NCBI RefSeq assembly: GCF_027483985.1
Contig: NZ_JAIXTJ010000009.1
Location: 1 to 64,000, forward strand
Direction: 5' to 3'
Source of the DNA: Flavobacterium sp.
GTDB lineage: Bacteria; Bacteroidota; Bacteroidia; Flavobacteriales; Flavobacteriaceae
Length of the DNA stretch: 64,000 nucleotides
Under the pieces are notes generated by a model, which was not told where the DNA came from, ran no database searches, and was given only the letters and a program-made list of their open reading frames with translations. Each line of letters begins with the position of its first letter. Position 1 is the first letter of the stretch. The position numbers and the translations under genes are program-made. This document shows positions 50,107 through 58,857 of the stretch, piece by piece.

Positions 50107-50930
50107 TGGCACAGAAAGAAATGAAGGAAATGTCCTTTATGCAACATCTTGAAGAATTAAGATGGCTATTAGTAAGAAGCACCATCGCCGTTTTAATTGG
50201 TGCAACAGCCACCTTTTTTATAAGCGATTTTATTTTTGACAGTATTATTTTCGGACCAACAAATCCGAATTTTATCACCTATAGATTATTCTGTGAATTG
50301 TCTAATTACGTTGGATTTCAAGAAAGTATTTGTGTTACAGAACTACCGTTTGTAATTCAAAACACGGATATGGAAGGTCAAGTAACAATCTTAATTTGGA
50401 CATGTATCACCGCTGGCTTTATTTTTGCTTTTCCCTACATTCTTTGGTTATTATGGGGATTTATTAGTCCAGCATTGTATGAAAAAGAACGTAAAAATGC
50501 TAAATATTTTATTTTTATAGCTTCGTTTTTATTTTTCCTCGGAGTGCTTTTTGGGTACTATATTATTGTACCAATGTCAGTAAACTTTTTTGCAACTTTC
50601 ACGGTTAGTTCCATAATAAAGAACGAGTTCAATGTGGATTCGTATATCAGCATGATTAAAACATCGGTAATAGCTTGCGGATTGTTTTTTGAGCTTCCAA
50701 TTATTATTTATTTCCTATCCAAACTTGGTTTGGTAACGCCCGATTTTTTAAGAAAATACCGAAAATATAGTGTCGTAATCATACTTATTGTAGCAGCAAT
50801 AGTTACGCCACCCGATGTCGTGAGTCAAATTATAGTATCAATTCCAATGCTACTGATCTATGAAGTTAGTATCTTAATTTCAGCAATTGTAGTAAAAAAA
50901 CGTTTAAAAGCAGATGAGCAATCAAGTTAA
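50106..50930 (+). CDS. tatC: Sec-independent protein translocase subunit TatC
   Basis: Core receptor of the twin-arginine translocase, 274 aa with six membrane spans. N-terminal signature SFMQHLEELRWLLVRS (about 9-24) and the conserved WGFISPALYEKERK (about 118-131) followed by FFLGVLFGYYIIVP are present. No tatA is in the window. It overlaps kdsD by one base and the next gene by 17 bp, so the block is co-translated. Confidence 0.95.
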   Translation: MAQKEMKEMSFMQHLEELRWLLVRSTIAVLIGATATFFISDFIFDSIIFGPTNPNFITYRLFCELSNYVGFQESICVTELPFVIQNTDMEGQVTILIWTCITAGFIFAFPYILWLLWGFISPALYEKERKNAKYFIFIASFLFFLGVLFGYYIIVPMSVNFFATFTVSSIIKNEFNVDSYISMIKTSVIACGLFFELPIIIYFLSKLGLVTPDFLRKYRKYSVVIILIVAAIVTPPDVVSQIIVSIPMLLIYEVSILISAIVVKKRLKADEQSS

Positions 50931-51264
50931 AGAATTTAATGAGTACCGTTCTAAAATGAACGAAAAATTATTGGCAGACAATAATAAAGTAGTAAAACGT
51001 ATTTTCAATTTAGATACCAATGCCTATGCAGAAGGCGCTTTGGATGTAAAGACTAAAGAACTTTTAGGATTAGTAGCATCGGCAGTTTTGCGTTGTGATG
51101 ATTGTGTAAAATATCATTTAGAAACTTCATTCAAAGAAGGCATCACAAAAGAAGAAATGATGGAAGCTATGGGAATTGCAACATTAGTTGGTGGAACTAT
51201 TGTAATTCCGCATTTAAGAAGAGCCTACGAATTTTGGGAAGCATTAGAAGAAAGTGCTCAGTAA
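50914..51264 (+). CDS. Carboxymuconolactone-decarboxylase/AhpD-like protein
   Basis: A 116-aa AhpD-fold protein with a CxxC redox motif in LRCDDCVKYHLETSFKEG (about 67) and the family helix MMEAMGIATLVGGTIVIPH. It probably has thiol peroxidase or disulfide activity; the substrate is unknown. Its ATG lies inside the tatC 3' end. A similar AhpD-like protein of a different subfamily is in the arsenosugar operon. Confidence 0.88.
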   Translation: MSNQVKEFNEYRSKMNEKLLADNNKVVKRIFNLDTNAYAEGALDVKTKELLGLVASAVLRCDDCVKYHLETSFKEGITKEEMMEAMGIATLVGGTIVIPHLRRAYEFWEALEESAQ

Positions 51265-51357
51265 TCAGATTGCAGTTGGCAGATTGCAAAATTGAAGTTA
51301 AATAGTAAAATCAAGCCAATGATTTTTGTTAATTTGCATAAATAAATTCAGTACAAC

Positions 51358-51438
51358 AGTATCTCATTAATAGGAATTACTGAACTAAATTCAAAAATAG
51401 AGTTTAGCATTGATGAGATGCTGAACTAAATTCAGCAT
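51358..51438 (+). promoter_or_regulatory. Leader of lptB with competing hairpins
   Basis: CAGTATCTCATTAA (51357-51370) can pair with TTGATGAGATGCTG (51410-51423, with two G-U pairs). The last bases of that partner also form ATGCTGAA/TTCAGCAT (51418-51425 with 51431-51438), a perfect 8-bp hairpin 4 bases before the lptB ATG. The two folds exclude each other. It could be a regulatory leader or a decayed REP-like palindrome. Confidence 0.4.
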
Positions 51439-51442
51439 AAAA

Positions 51443-52210
51443 ATGAAACTAAGAGCCGAAAATTTAATCAAAACCTACAAAGGCAGAAGCGTTGTTAAAG
51501 GTATTTCTGTTGAAGTAAATCAAGGAGAAATCGTTGGACTTTTAGGGCCAAATGGTGCTGGAAAAACGACTTCTTTTTATATGATTGTGGGTTTGGTAAA
51601 ACCGAATTCCGGAAATATCTATCTTGATGATATGAATATTACAGAATTCCCAATGTACAAACGTGCTCAAAACGGCATTGGTTATTTGGCTCAAGAAGCA
51701 TCGGTTTTTAGAAAATTAAGTATTGAGGACAATATATTGAGTGTATTGCAACTTACCAAACTATCTAAAGAAGAGCAAATTGCAAAAATGGAAAGTTTGA
51801 TTGAAGAGTTCAGCTTAGAACACATTAGAACCAATCGTGGCGATTTACTTTCTGGAGGTGAACGTCGTAGAACTGAAATTGCTAGAGCGCTTGCAACCGA
51901 TCCAAAATTTATTTTACTTGATGAACCTTTTGCAGGAGTTGACCCTGTAGCGGTTGAAGACATTCAAAGAATTGTAGCGCAATTGAAAAATAAAAATATC
52001 GGAATCTTAATTACCGACCACAACGTTCAAGAAACCTTAGCTATTACGGATAAAACGTACCTAATGTTTGAAGGCGGAATTCTAAAAGCTGGAAAACCTG
52101 AAGAACTTGTGGAAGATGAAATGGTTAGAAGAGTGTACCTAGGTCAAAACTTCGAATTGCGTAAAACCAAAATCGACTTCAACGCACCTAAAATAGATGT
52201 AAATCTTTAA
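51443..52210 (+). CDS. lptB: LPS export ABC transporter ATPase LptB
   Basis: Cytosolic ATPase that powers LptFG. The 255 aa contain Walker A GPNGAGKTTSFYM (about 35-47), Q-loop region IGYLAQEASVFRKL, signature LSGGERRRTEIARAL, Walker B FILLDEPFAGVDP and the switch His in LITDHNVQETL. The LptB-type sequence (YLAQEASVF) separates it from general ABC ATPases. Three bp before the DUF5808 gene. The hairpin pair ahead of it may regulate it. Confidence 0.94.
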   Translation: MKLRAENLIKTYKGRSVVKGISVEVNQGEIVGLLGPNGAGKTTSFYMIVGLVKPNSGNIYLDDMNITEFPMYKRAQNGIGYLAQEASVFRKLSIEDNILSVLQLTKLSKEEQIAKMESLIEEFSLEHIRTNRGDLLSGGERRRTEIARALATDPKFILLDEPFAGVDPVAVEDIQRIVAQLKNKNIGILITDHNVQETLAITDKTYLMFEGGILKAGKPEELVEDEMVRRVYLGQNFELRKTKIDFNAPKIDVNL

Positions 52211-52213
52211 AAA

Positions 52214-52441
52214 GTGGAAAATCCATCAAAAGAAACGTTAGATAAATGGCATAAAGATCCAAACAATTGGAAGTTTGGTGGCATTTATTACAACAAAGAA
52301 GACCAAAGAATTTTTCCGCCCAAAAGAACTAAATGGATGGGTTGGACTGTTAATTTCGCTAACACTAAATCGGTTCTAGTATTTATTATAGTGCTAGTTG
52401 TTTTATGTGTGACTTTGTATTTTTCGGAAGTAACTAATTAA
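52214..52441 (+). CDS. Small DUF5808-type membrane protein
   Basis: A 75-aa protein starting at GTG (52214). The N-terminal half carries the motif DPNNWKFGGIYYNKEDQRIFPPKR (about 15-38, a DUF5808-like pattern) and the C-terminal half one membrane span (about 52-70). It is 3 bp after lptB, probably co-transcribed. Function unknown. It overlaps the convergent lysozyme gene by 8 bp. Confidence 0.75.
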   Translation: MENPSKETLDKWHKDPNNWKFGGIYYNKEDQRIFPPKRTKWMGWTVNFANTKSVLVFIIVLVVLCVTLYFSEVTN

Positions 52442-53276
52442 TGGTCAAATATTCTAACATTTTAGGTGTTCCGTTATAGATATTTAAATCGACTTTTTCA
52501 TTAATTCCGTTGATAACGGCTTTTTCTGTAAATTGCCAAAAAAGCCAATCATCTTTTATATTTTCTACAAAAAAATTATAGTTAGCTACCCAAAAAGTAT
52601 AGCCACTGAATTCCTCTTTGAGAAAATCTTCATAATATTTTTCGCCAGTGTAAATGATGGGTTTTACCTTATAGTGCGAATCAATTTTTTGCAACCAACG
52701 CTTCAATCCTACTTTCAAACTATCAATAGATTGTTCTTTAGGCAACTGTTCTATATCTAAAACTGGTGGTAAGTCACCTTTTCGTAAAGTTACTGTTTTA
52801 ATAAAATTTTCGGCTTGCTCAAGGGAGTTTTCGTTCGGTCGATAATAATGATAGGCGCCACGAATAAACTGATGTTTTCGTGCCGAGTTCCAATTGTCAT
52901 CAAACTCCGAATCCTCTTTATCTTTTCCTGCTGTTGCACGAATCAATACAAAACGCAATGGGAATTTATTTTCAACCGAATCAATTTGTTCCCAATCAAT
53001 TTCTCCTTGGTATTGAGACACGTCAAAGCCAAAAGTTAAATCTTTATGAGCTTTTAATATTTGAAATATTCTGGCTTGAGCCACCTTGTCTTCTTTTAAA
53101 ACTTTATCGGTTTTAAAACTAAAATAATATAAAATAGCATTTCTGTAATGGTAAACACTAAATAAAAAAAGCACTATGAAAACCAGAAAAACAACTAACT
53201 TCGATGATAAAAAGGAAGACTTTTTCTTAACTGTCTTTTTACGAACCGCAGGTGTTCTAGTAACTCTTTTTGCCAT
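52434..53276 (-). CDS. GH25 lysozyme-like muramidase
   Basis: A 280-aa protein with a Lys/Arg-rich N-terminus and one membrane anchor (about 26-46), then a GH25 domain: GFDVSQYQGEIDWEQI (about 87-102), RFVLIRATAGKDKEDSEFDDNW, GAYHYYRPNE, and the catalytic-type PPVLDIEQLP (about 165-174). It would hydrolyse peptidoglycan glycan strands from the periplasmic face of the inner membrane. Single-gene unit, convergent with the lptB operon. Confidence 0.9.
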   Translation of the reverse strand: MAKRVTRTPAVRKKTVKKKSSFLSSKLVVFLVFIVLFLFSVYHYRNAILYYFSFKTDKVLKEDKVAQARIFQILKAHKDLTFGFDVSQYQGEIDWEQIDSVENKFPLRFVLIRATAGKDKEDSEFDDNWNSARKHQFIRGAYHYYRPNENSLEQAENFIKTVTLRKGDLPPVLDIEQLPKEQSIDSLKVGLKRWLQKIDSHYKVKPIIYTGEKYYEDFLKEEFSGYTFWVANYNFFVENIKDDWLFWQFTEKAVINGINEKVDLNIYNGTPKMLEYLTIN

Positions 53277-53327
53277 AAATTATCAAAATTCTTACGTTTT
53301 AAAATTGTAAACTAATAAAGTAGATAA

Positions 53328-54053
53328 CTATTTTTTTGCCAACCTAGTATTTAGGACAGATAATAAAACATACGACAGTATAATTAAAGGTATAGACAAG
53401 AATCTTAAAGTCAAAATCATAAGTACCGAAAGTGCTAAAAATCCTATTTGAAGTTTGTATTTTGAAAAACTAAAGTTTTTAATCTTTAAAGAAAACAGCG
53501 GGATTTCAGCATTCATTACATAAGCACTTAACAAAGTAATAGCTATCAAAACCCCATTAATACTTAAAGCTTCACTAATAGTAAGAAATTGACACTCCTG
53601 AATAACTAGAGGTAAACTCATAATAAACAAAGTGTTGGCTGGAGTTGGTAAACCTATAAAAGAATCAGATTGTCTCGTATCAATATTAAAATTAGCCAAT
53701 CTATAACAAGCACCAAGGGTTATAATAAAACCTAAAAAAGCCACTTGAAAGAAAGAAGTATCGTTGACTACTTTCATAAAACTGCCATTAAAAGATAACA
53801 ACTGATACATCACATAACCTGGTGCAACACCACTAGTAACCATATCGGCTAGAGAATCTAATTGTACACCCAATGGTCCAGCAACGCCAAATTTTCTTGC
53901 AAAAAAACCATCGAAAAAATCAAAGAAAATACCTAAGCAAACAAAGTAAAAGGCAACTTCAAATTGCAATTGTGCTATAAAAATTAAAGCTATACAACCA
54001 CAAAATAAATTTAATAAGGTAAGGATATTAGGAAGGTGTTTCTTGAAATTCAT
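53328..54053 (-). CDS. pssA: CDP-diacylglycerol-serine O-phosphatidyltransferase
   Basis: Inner-membrane enzyme that makes phosphatidylserine, precursor of phosphatidylethanolamine. The 241 aa have about six spans and the CDP-alcohol transferase motif DGFFARKFGVAGPLGVQLDS (about 48-67) followed by LADM: D-G-x2-A-R-x8-G-x3-D-x3-D. The start NFKKHLPNILTLLNLFCGC is typical. Divergent from the PorV-like gene. Confidence 0.93.
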   Translation of the reverse strand: MNFKKHLPNILTLLNLFCGCIALIFIAQLQFEVAFYFVCLGIFFDFFDGFFARKFGVAGPLGVQLDSLADMVTSGVAPGYVMYQLLSFNGSFMKVVNDTSFFQVAFLGFIITLGACYRLANFNIDTRQSDSFIGLPTPANTLFIMSLPLVIQECQFLTISEALSINGVLIAITLLSAYVMNAEIPLFSLKIKNFSFSKYKLQIGFLALSVLMILTLRFLSIPLIILSYVLLSVLNTRLAKK

Positions 54054-54175
54054 TCTTTATTTTTTTGTGATACAAATGTAATACAATAAGTTTATACATA
54101 AGTACGTTTGTAATTAGAGTTTTATTTTCAGAATTTATTATGAATTGTAGAGGAAGTTAGCTCAATAAAAATTTA

Positions 54176-54183
54176 TACTTTTG
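54176..54183 (+). promoter_or_regulatory. -7 box of the PorV-like/DUF4105 operon
   Basis: TACTTTTG matches TAnnTTTG exactly. Transcription would begin near 54190, only about 8 bases ahead of the TTG start codon at 54198, so the mRNA would be almost leaderless. No TTG at the -33 spacing is seen. Confidence 0.5.
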
Positions 54184-54197
54184 AAAAAAATTATGCT

Positions 54198-55265
54198 TTG
54201 AAGAAAATTAATTGTTTAATCTTGTTATTAGCCTGTACGCTAGTTCATAGTCAATCTATTAGAAAATATTCTAATGAGTTCATGAACATAGGTGTTGACG
54301 CAGCGGCATTAGGTATGTCTAACGCTGTAGTTGCGCATACTAATGATGTGAATTCAGGCTATTGGAATCCGGCAGGATTACTTGGTTTAGAAGACAATCA
54401 AGCTTCCTTGATGCACGCGAGCTATTTTGCTAATATCGCACAATATGATTACGCAGCTTTTGCAAAACCCATTGACGATGATAGTGCTTGGGGAATTTCT
54501 TTAATACGTTTCGGAGTTGACGATATATTAAACACTACTCAGCTTATCGATAGTGACGGAAACATTGATTACAACAGAATCAGTAAATTCTCAACTGCTG
54601 ATTATGGACTTACTTTATCTTATGCAAGAAGACTTAAAATACCTGGTTTTCAATATGGTGTAAATGCCAAAGTTATTAGAAGAGTTATTGGTGAATTTGC
54701 AAATTCTTGGGGATTTGGTTTTGACGTAGGTTTGCAATTTGAAAGAGACGATTGGAAATTTGGTTTGATGTTAAGAGACATTACCACAACCTACAATGTT
54801 TGGGCCATCAATGAAGAAGAATATGAAAAAATTAAAAGTGCTATTCCAGGCGAAAATCAAGACTTACCTGAAAGTAGTGAAATCACTTTACCAAAAGCAC
54901 AACTCGGAATGTCAAAAACATTTGACTTTCACAACGAAACTTATTTAAAAGCCTCTGGGAATTTAAACATGCAATTTGCAAGAACTAATGATCTAATTTC
55001 TACCAATTTTGTTAGTATAGATCCTGCGTTAGGTTTTGAGTATAATTACACCGATTTGGTATTCTTAAGAGCTGGCGTTGGAAATTTTCAAAACATCACC
55101 CAACTAGATGGTTCAAGAAAAGTTGGTTTCCAACCCAACATCGGATTAGGTTTTAAATACAAAGGCATCCAAGTAGACTATGCTCTTACGGATTTGGGTG
55201 ACCAAAGTGCTGCTTTATATTCCAATATTTTTTCGGTAAAAGTTGATTTTAGTGTTTTTAGATAA
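54198..55265 (+). CDS. PorV/PorQ-family outer-membrane protein
   Basis: A 355-aa outer-membrane beta-barrel of the PorV/PorQ (UPF0164-like) family. Signal peptide of about 19 residues, then GVDAAALGMSNAVVAHTNDVNSGYWNPAGL (about 33-62), the family signature, and alternating amphipathic strands to a C-terminal Phe-Arg. The start appears to be TTG at 54198: the ATG at 54193 reads into a stop. It is not the type IX secretion PorV itself by sequence. It may ferry lipids or proteins; function unproven. Confidence 0.82.
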   Translation: MKKINCLILLLACTLVHSQSIRKYSNEFMNIGVDAAALGMSNAVVAHTNDVNSGYWNPAGLLGLEDNQASLMHASYFANIAQYDYAAFAKPIDDDSAWGISLIRFGVDDILNTTQLIDSDGNIDYNRISKFSTADYGLTLSYARRLKIPGFQYGVNAKVIRRVIGEFANSWGFGFDVGLQFERDDWKFGLMLRDITTTYNVWAINEEEYEKIKSAIPGENQDLPESSEITLPKAQLGMSKTFDFHNETYLKASGNLNMQFARTNDLISTNFVSIDPALGFEYNYTDLVFLRAGVGNFQNITQLDGSRKVGFQPNIGLGFKYKGIQVDYALTDLGDQSAALYSNIFSVKVDFSVFR

Positions 55266-55271
55266 ACGATC

Positions 55272-56393
55272 ATGATTAAAAAACTGCTTTTTTTTTGTTT
55301 CCTTTTAACCTACGCTTTTAGTTTTTCTCAAAATCCTGCGCTATCCGAAAATGCCTCGGTAAGTATTTTTACTTGTGGTCGAGGTAATGAACTTTATAGC
55401 ACTTTCGGACATACGGCTATCCGAATTAAAGATCTTAATAATAATCTAGATGTGGTGTACAACTACGGCGCATTTGATTTTAGAACTGAAAATTTTTATT
55501 TAAAGTTTGTAAAAGGAGACCTGCAATATTTTATTAACGCAACTTCTTTTGAAGATTTTATCTTTGAATACCAAGCCGATAATCGTGAGGTTGTTGAACA
55601 AACTTTAGCGTTATCATTGGCTAAAAAGCAGGAATTATTCGAACTGCTAAATGCCTCGCTTTATTCTGAAGAACGCAATTATACCTACAAATTTATTGAT
55701 CGCAATTGCACCACAATGGTTGTCGATAAAATCAATGCCATTCTTGGCAAAAAACTAATTGATAAAGTAGATGACAAAAGCATTTCCTATAGATCATTGC
55801 TTTATCCTTATTTTGACAATCATTTCTATTACAAATTAGGAATCAACATCATCTTCGGAGTCAAAACCGACAGTAAAGCTGAAAAATTATTTCTTCCTGT
55901 AGAGCTAATGCACAGTTTAGATCAAGCAAAAGTAAATCAAAAACCTATCGTAAGTAAAAAAGAAACTTTAGTAGAAGGTGCAACACTTTCAAATACATTT
56001 TCTTTTGTGAATAGTATTTATTTTATCGCATTAATTTTGCTTGTGATTGTGGTAATCAACAATAAATATGTTTCTCTTATCTACTTATTTATTTCGGGAA
56101 TATTGGGAATATTTTTGTGTTTGGTAGGCTTATATTCTGACCACGAAGAGGTTTTGTGGAATTACAACGCCTTACTTTTCAATCCACTTTATTGCATTTT
56201 GGGACTTCTTTCGGTGGTTTGGTTTAGAAAAATGGCAACAATTTGTTTCTTAACAACACTTCTTTACATAGCCATAATGATAGGGAAACCTCATTTACCA
56301 CTAATGATTCCTTTTATTTTAGCTAATAATTATATTTTATTAAGATTGGTAAAACAAGCTAAGAAAGCACAAGACAGTAGTAGTAAATCCTAA
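55272..56393 (+). CDS. DUF4105 membrane protein, possible lipoprotein N-acyltransferase
   Basis: A 373-aa protein with signal peptide or anchor (1-20), a periplasmic DUF4105 domain (about 25-230) with a His in YSTFGHTAIRI (His47) and a Cys in FIDRNCTTMV (Cys146), and several C-terminal membrane spans (about 243-262, 268-286, 297-316, 322-360). His and Cys fit a papain/NlpC-like dyad. DUF4105 proteins have recently been linked to N-acylation of lipoproteins (Lnb) in Bacteroides; I am not sure this one belongs to that subgroup. It follows the PorV-like gene by 6 bp. Confidence 0.75.
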   Translation: MIKKLLFFCFLLTYAFSFSQNPALSENASVSIFTCGRGNELYSTFGHTAIRIKDLNNNLDVVYNYGAFDFRTENFYLKFVKGDLQYFINATSFEDFIFEYQADNREVVEQTLALSLAKKQELFELLNASLYSEERNYTYKFIDRNCTTMVVDKINAILGKKLIDKVDDKSISYRSLLYPYFDNHFYYKLGINIIFGVKTDSKAEKLFLPVELMHSLDQAKVNQKPIVSKKETLVEGATLSNTFSFVNSIYFIALILLVIVVINNKYVSLIYLFISGILGIFLCLVGLYSDHEEVLWNYNALLFNPLYCILGLLSVVWFRKMATICFLTTLLYIAIMIGKPHLPLMIPFILANNYILLRLVKQAKKAQDSSSKS

Positions 56394-57788
56394 TTACTGA
56401 CCTCTATAAAAAAGTACTGTACTAAAGGTTTTAATGATAATATTGATATCCAAAAAAATACTTCGGTGTTTGATATAATATAAATCATATTGCAATTTTA
56501 CTAAACTATCTTCTATCGAATCGCCATAAGCATAATTCACTTGTGCCCAACCAGTAAGCCCAGGTTTAACCACGTGGCGTGTTTCATAAAACGGCATAAT
56601 ATCTGCAATTTCATTCACAAAAATAGGACGCTCTGGCCTTGGACCAATAATAGCCATATCACCTTTTAGAATATTGATGAATTGTGGAAATTCATCAAGT
56701 CTAGTTTTTCGCATAAATTTACCAAAAGCGGTAATTCTACTATCGTTAGCAGTGGTAAATACAGCGCCATTAGCTTCTGCATTTTTCACCATTGTACGGT
56801 ATTTGTAGATTTTAAAGACTTCACCGTTTTTGCCCACACGTTCTTGCGTGTAAAACAATCTTCCTCTATTACCTAATAAATTACCCAATAAAATTATCGG
56901 AAAAAAAACAGCTCCGATAGACAAACCTATTATTGAAAACAACACCTCAATCAATCGGGAAACCAATAAATAAAGGTGATTTTGATTGCTCCTACTAAAA
57001 GGAAAATAGCGGTAAAAATCTCTTGAAACATACTGAACTGGAATACGTTGCGTTATGGCTTCATAAACTTGCGTATATTCTCTAATGATAAATCCGTTTT
57101 CTAGCAGATGAATCAATTGATTGTATAAACTAACTGTTATTCCTTCGGTTTTTTGTGAAGCAATTACGATTTCTGAAATAGAATTTTTTCTAACAAAATT
57201 TTCTAAATCATCAGGATGAATATTCTTTATGGACTTAAATTTCAAATTAAACGAATCTTCACCATCCGAATTTACAAAAGCAATAATTCTGTAATGTGGA
57301 TCGGCATTTTCAATACCTGTAACCAGTTCTTGAAGTTGCTCTTTGTCACAAATCAAAATGGCGTTTTTAACAAAGCGGTGCGAAGCTAAAAACTTTACGT
57401 AAAAAATCCTCCATAGTAATAACGACCCAAAAATTGCAATAAAAAATATGATAATCTGAAGTCTATTCGAGGGTAAAACAGGCGTATAAATTGGCGTTAA
57501 AAGATAAATTAGTACGGTAGTAGACGAAGTTAGAATGATACTTCTTATTACTTGAAATTGATTACTTGCTACTTGCAAATTGTACATTTCGAAAACAGAA
57601 CCAAAAACATTTATATAAACTGCCAACAAAATCGCCCAGTAATAATTGGTAGCCGAAAAAGTAAAATATTTAAAGTCAAAAATAGAACTTATAATGTATA
57701 ATGATAGTAAGACAAAGATTACATCAAAAATCTTTAGAAGAATTTTTCTTTCGGAAACTTCAAAATGTATTTTTTTATTACTATTCAT
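56394..57788 (-). CDS. Polyprenyl glycosylphosphotransferase (initiating enzyme)
   Basis: Transfers the first sugar-phosphate to undecaprenyl phosphate to start a polysaccharide repeat unit. From Met at 57788 it is 464 aa (the longer frame starts at 57815 with a weaker N-terminus). Four N-terminal spans, a CoA-binding-like central domain, then the C-terminal transferase domain with YKYRTMVKNAE, RKTRLDEFPQFINILKGDM and GPRPERPIF motifs (about 310-395). Last gene of the leftward surface-polysaccharide cluster. Confidence 0.92.
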   Translation of the reverse strand: MNSNKKIHFEVSERKILLKIFDVIFVLLSLYIISSIFDFKYFTFSATNYYWAILLAVYINVFGSVFEMYNLQVASNQFQVIRSIILTSSTTVLIYLLTPIYTPVLPSNRLQIIIFFIAIFGSLLLWRIFYVKFLASHRFVKNAILICDKEQLQELVTGIENADPHYRIIAFVNSDGEDSFNLKFKSIKNIHPDDLENFVRKNSISEIVIASQKTEGITVSLYNQLIHLLENGFIIREYTQVYEAITQRIPVQYVSRDFYRYFPFSRSNQNHLYLLVSRLIEVLFSIIGLSIGAVFFPIILLGNLLGNRGRLFYTQERVGKNGEVFKIYKYRTMVKNAEANGAVFTTANDSRITAFGKFMRKTRLDEFPQFINILKGDMAIIGPRPERPIFVNEIADIMPFYETRHVVKPGLTGWAQVNYAYGDSIEDSLVKLQYDLYYIKHRSIFLDINIIIKTFSTVLFYRGQ

Positions 57789-57843
57789 TTTACTTGTTAA
57801 AAAACATTGACGCAAGTTATAAAAAATATCATAAAGAAGACTA

Positions 57844-58857
57844 CTATTTCAATATTTCAAACCATTTTTGCTTAATTACACTCCAATCAAAACTTTCAAC
57901 AGTAGTTCTTGCAGCATCTACAATTTTTTGGGTTAAAATTTCATTATTAAAAATTTCGATAATCGCACTAACCATTCCATCAACATCACTATCGGCTACT
58001 AAAAGACCATTTTCTTTATCGGATATCAGAAACGGAATTCCGCCAACATTAGTAGAAACTACAGGCAATCCTAAAGCCATTGCTTCAATAACACTAATAG
58101 GTGTATTATCAAAATGAGTGGTATTTATAAAAACATTATATTCTTTTGAAAGTGCAACCCATGCTTCTTTGGTCAATTTTCCTGTGAAAGTAACTTCAAC
58201 ACCTAAATCAGCGGCATAATTCTTACAGTCTTCAACTAAATGCTCTTTATCAGGACCAACCATAGCTAAGGTCGCATTAGGATAAACTTTCTTAAGTTGA
58301 TAGAGCACAGCAATTGCCATCTTGGGATTATAAATTTTAGAAAAAGAACGAACCCATAACAATTTAGGAACGATAAAATTACGTTTTAAAAAATCATACT
58401 TTTGAAGTTCAATGGTATTTGGAATATAAATTAAATTAGCAGCATAATTTTCTCTAAATGCAGCAAGTAAATAATCAGAAGGAGCAGAAATTTTATAGGC
58501 ATTTTTAAATATCAAATCAGAAAAATAAGGGCTTCTTTTTATTCGATTGGGTAAATCACCGCCATGCAATTTTGCAATATACTTCACGTTAAAAAGGCGA
58601 CACAACTGACTTGTTGCAAGTGCATAATAAAAATTTTGGGTACTATACGTGTCAATAAAAACATAATCAACTTTTCTAGCATACCAAATCGTAGTCAAAA
58701 GCATGTCAAAAAATCTAAAAATCTTATTTTTTTTAGAAGAAGCATAGTACACTTCAAAACCTTCTGACTCAAGAAAACTTCCTAAGGTTTCTATTGATGT
58801 AGCAGTGTTCCCGTGTTTTGATAATTTATTTCCTATGTACAGAATCTTCTTCATCAT
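57844..58857 (-). CDS. GT4-family glycosyltransferase
   Basis: A 337-aa GT-B transferase starting MMKKILYIGNKLSKHGNTATS, with the donor-site region FINTTHFDNTPISVIEAMALGLPVVST (about 250-276), including the conserved E-x-x-A-x-G-x-P. Cytosolic face. It overlaps the Wzy-like gene by 32 bp. The sugar and linkage cannot be told from the sequence. It adds a sugar to the growing repeat unit. Confidence 0.88.
   Translation of the reverse strand: MMKKILYIGNKLSKHGNTATSIETLGSFLESEGFEVYYASSKKNKIFRFFDMLLTTIWYARKVDYVFIDTYSTQNFYYALATSQLCRLFNVKYIAKLHGGDLPNRIKRSPYFSDLIFKNAYKISAPSDYLLAAFRENYAANLIYIPNTIELQKYDFLKRNFIVPKLLWVRSFSKIYNPKMAIAVLYQLKKVYPNATLAMVGPDKEHLVEDCKNYAADLGVEVTFTGKLTKEAWVALSKEYNVFINTTHFDNTPISVIEAMALGLPVVSTNVGGIPFLISDKENGLLVADSDVDGMVSAIIEIFNNEILTQKIVDAARTTVESFDWSVIKQKWFEILK

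Noticed and set aside
54198..55265. Gene considered as type IX secretion PorV
   Set aside because: It has the family barrel signature but the sequence differs from the true PorV and no other T9SS gene is nearby.
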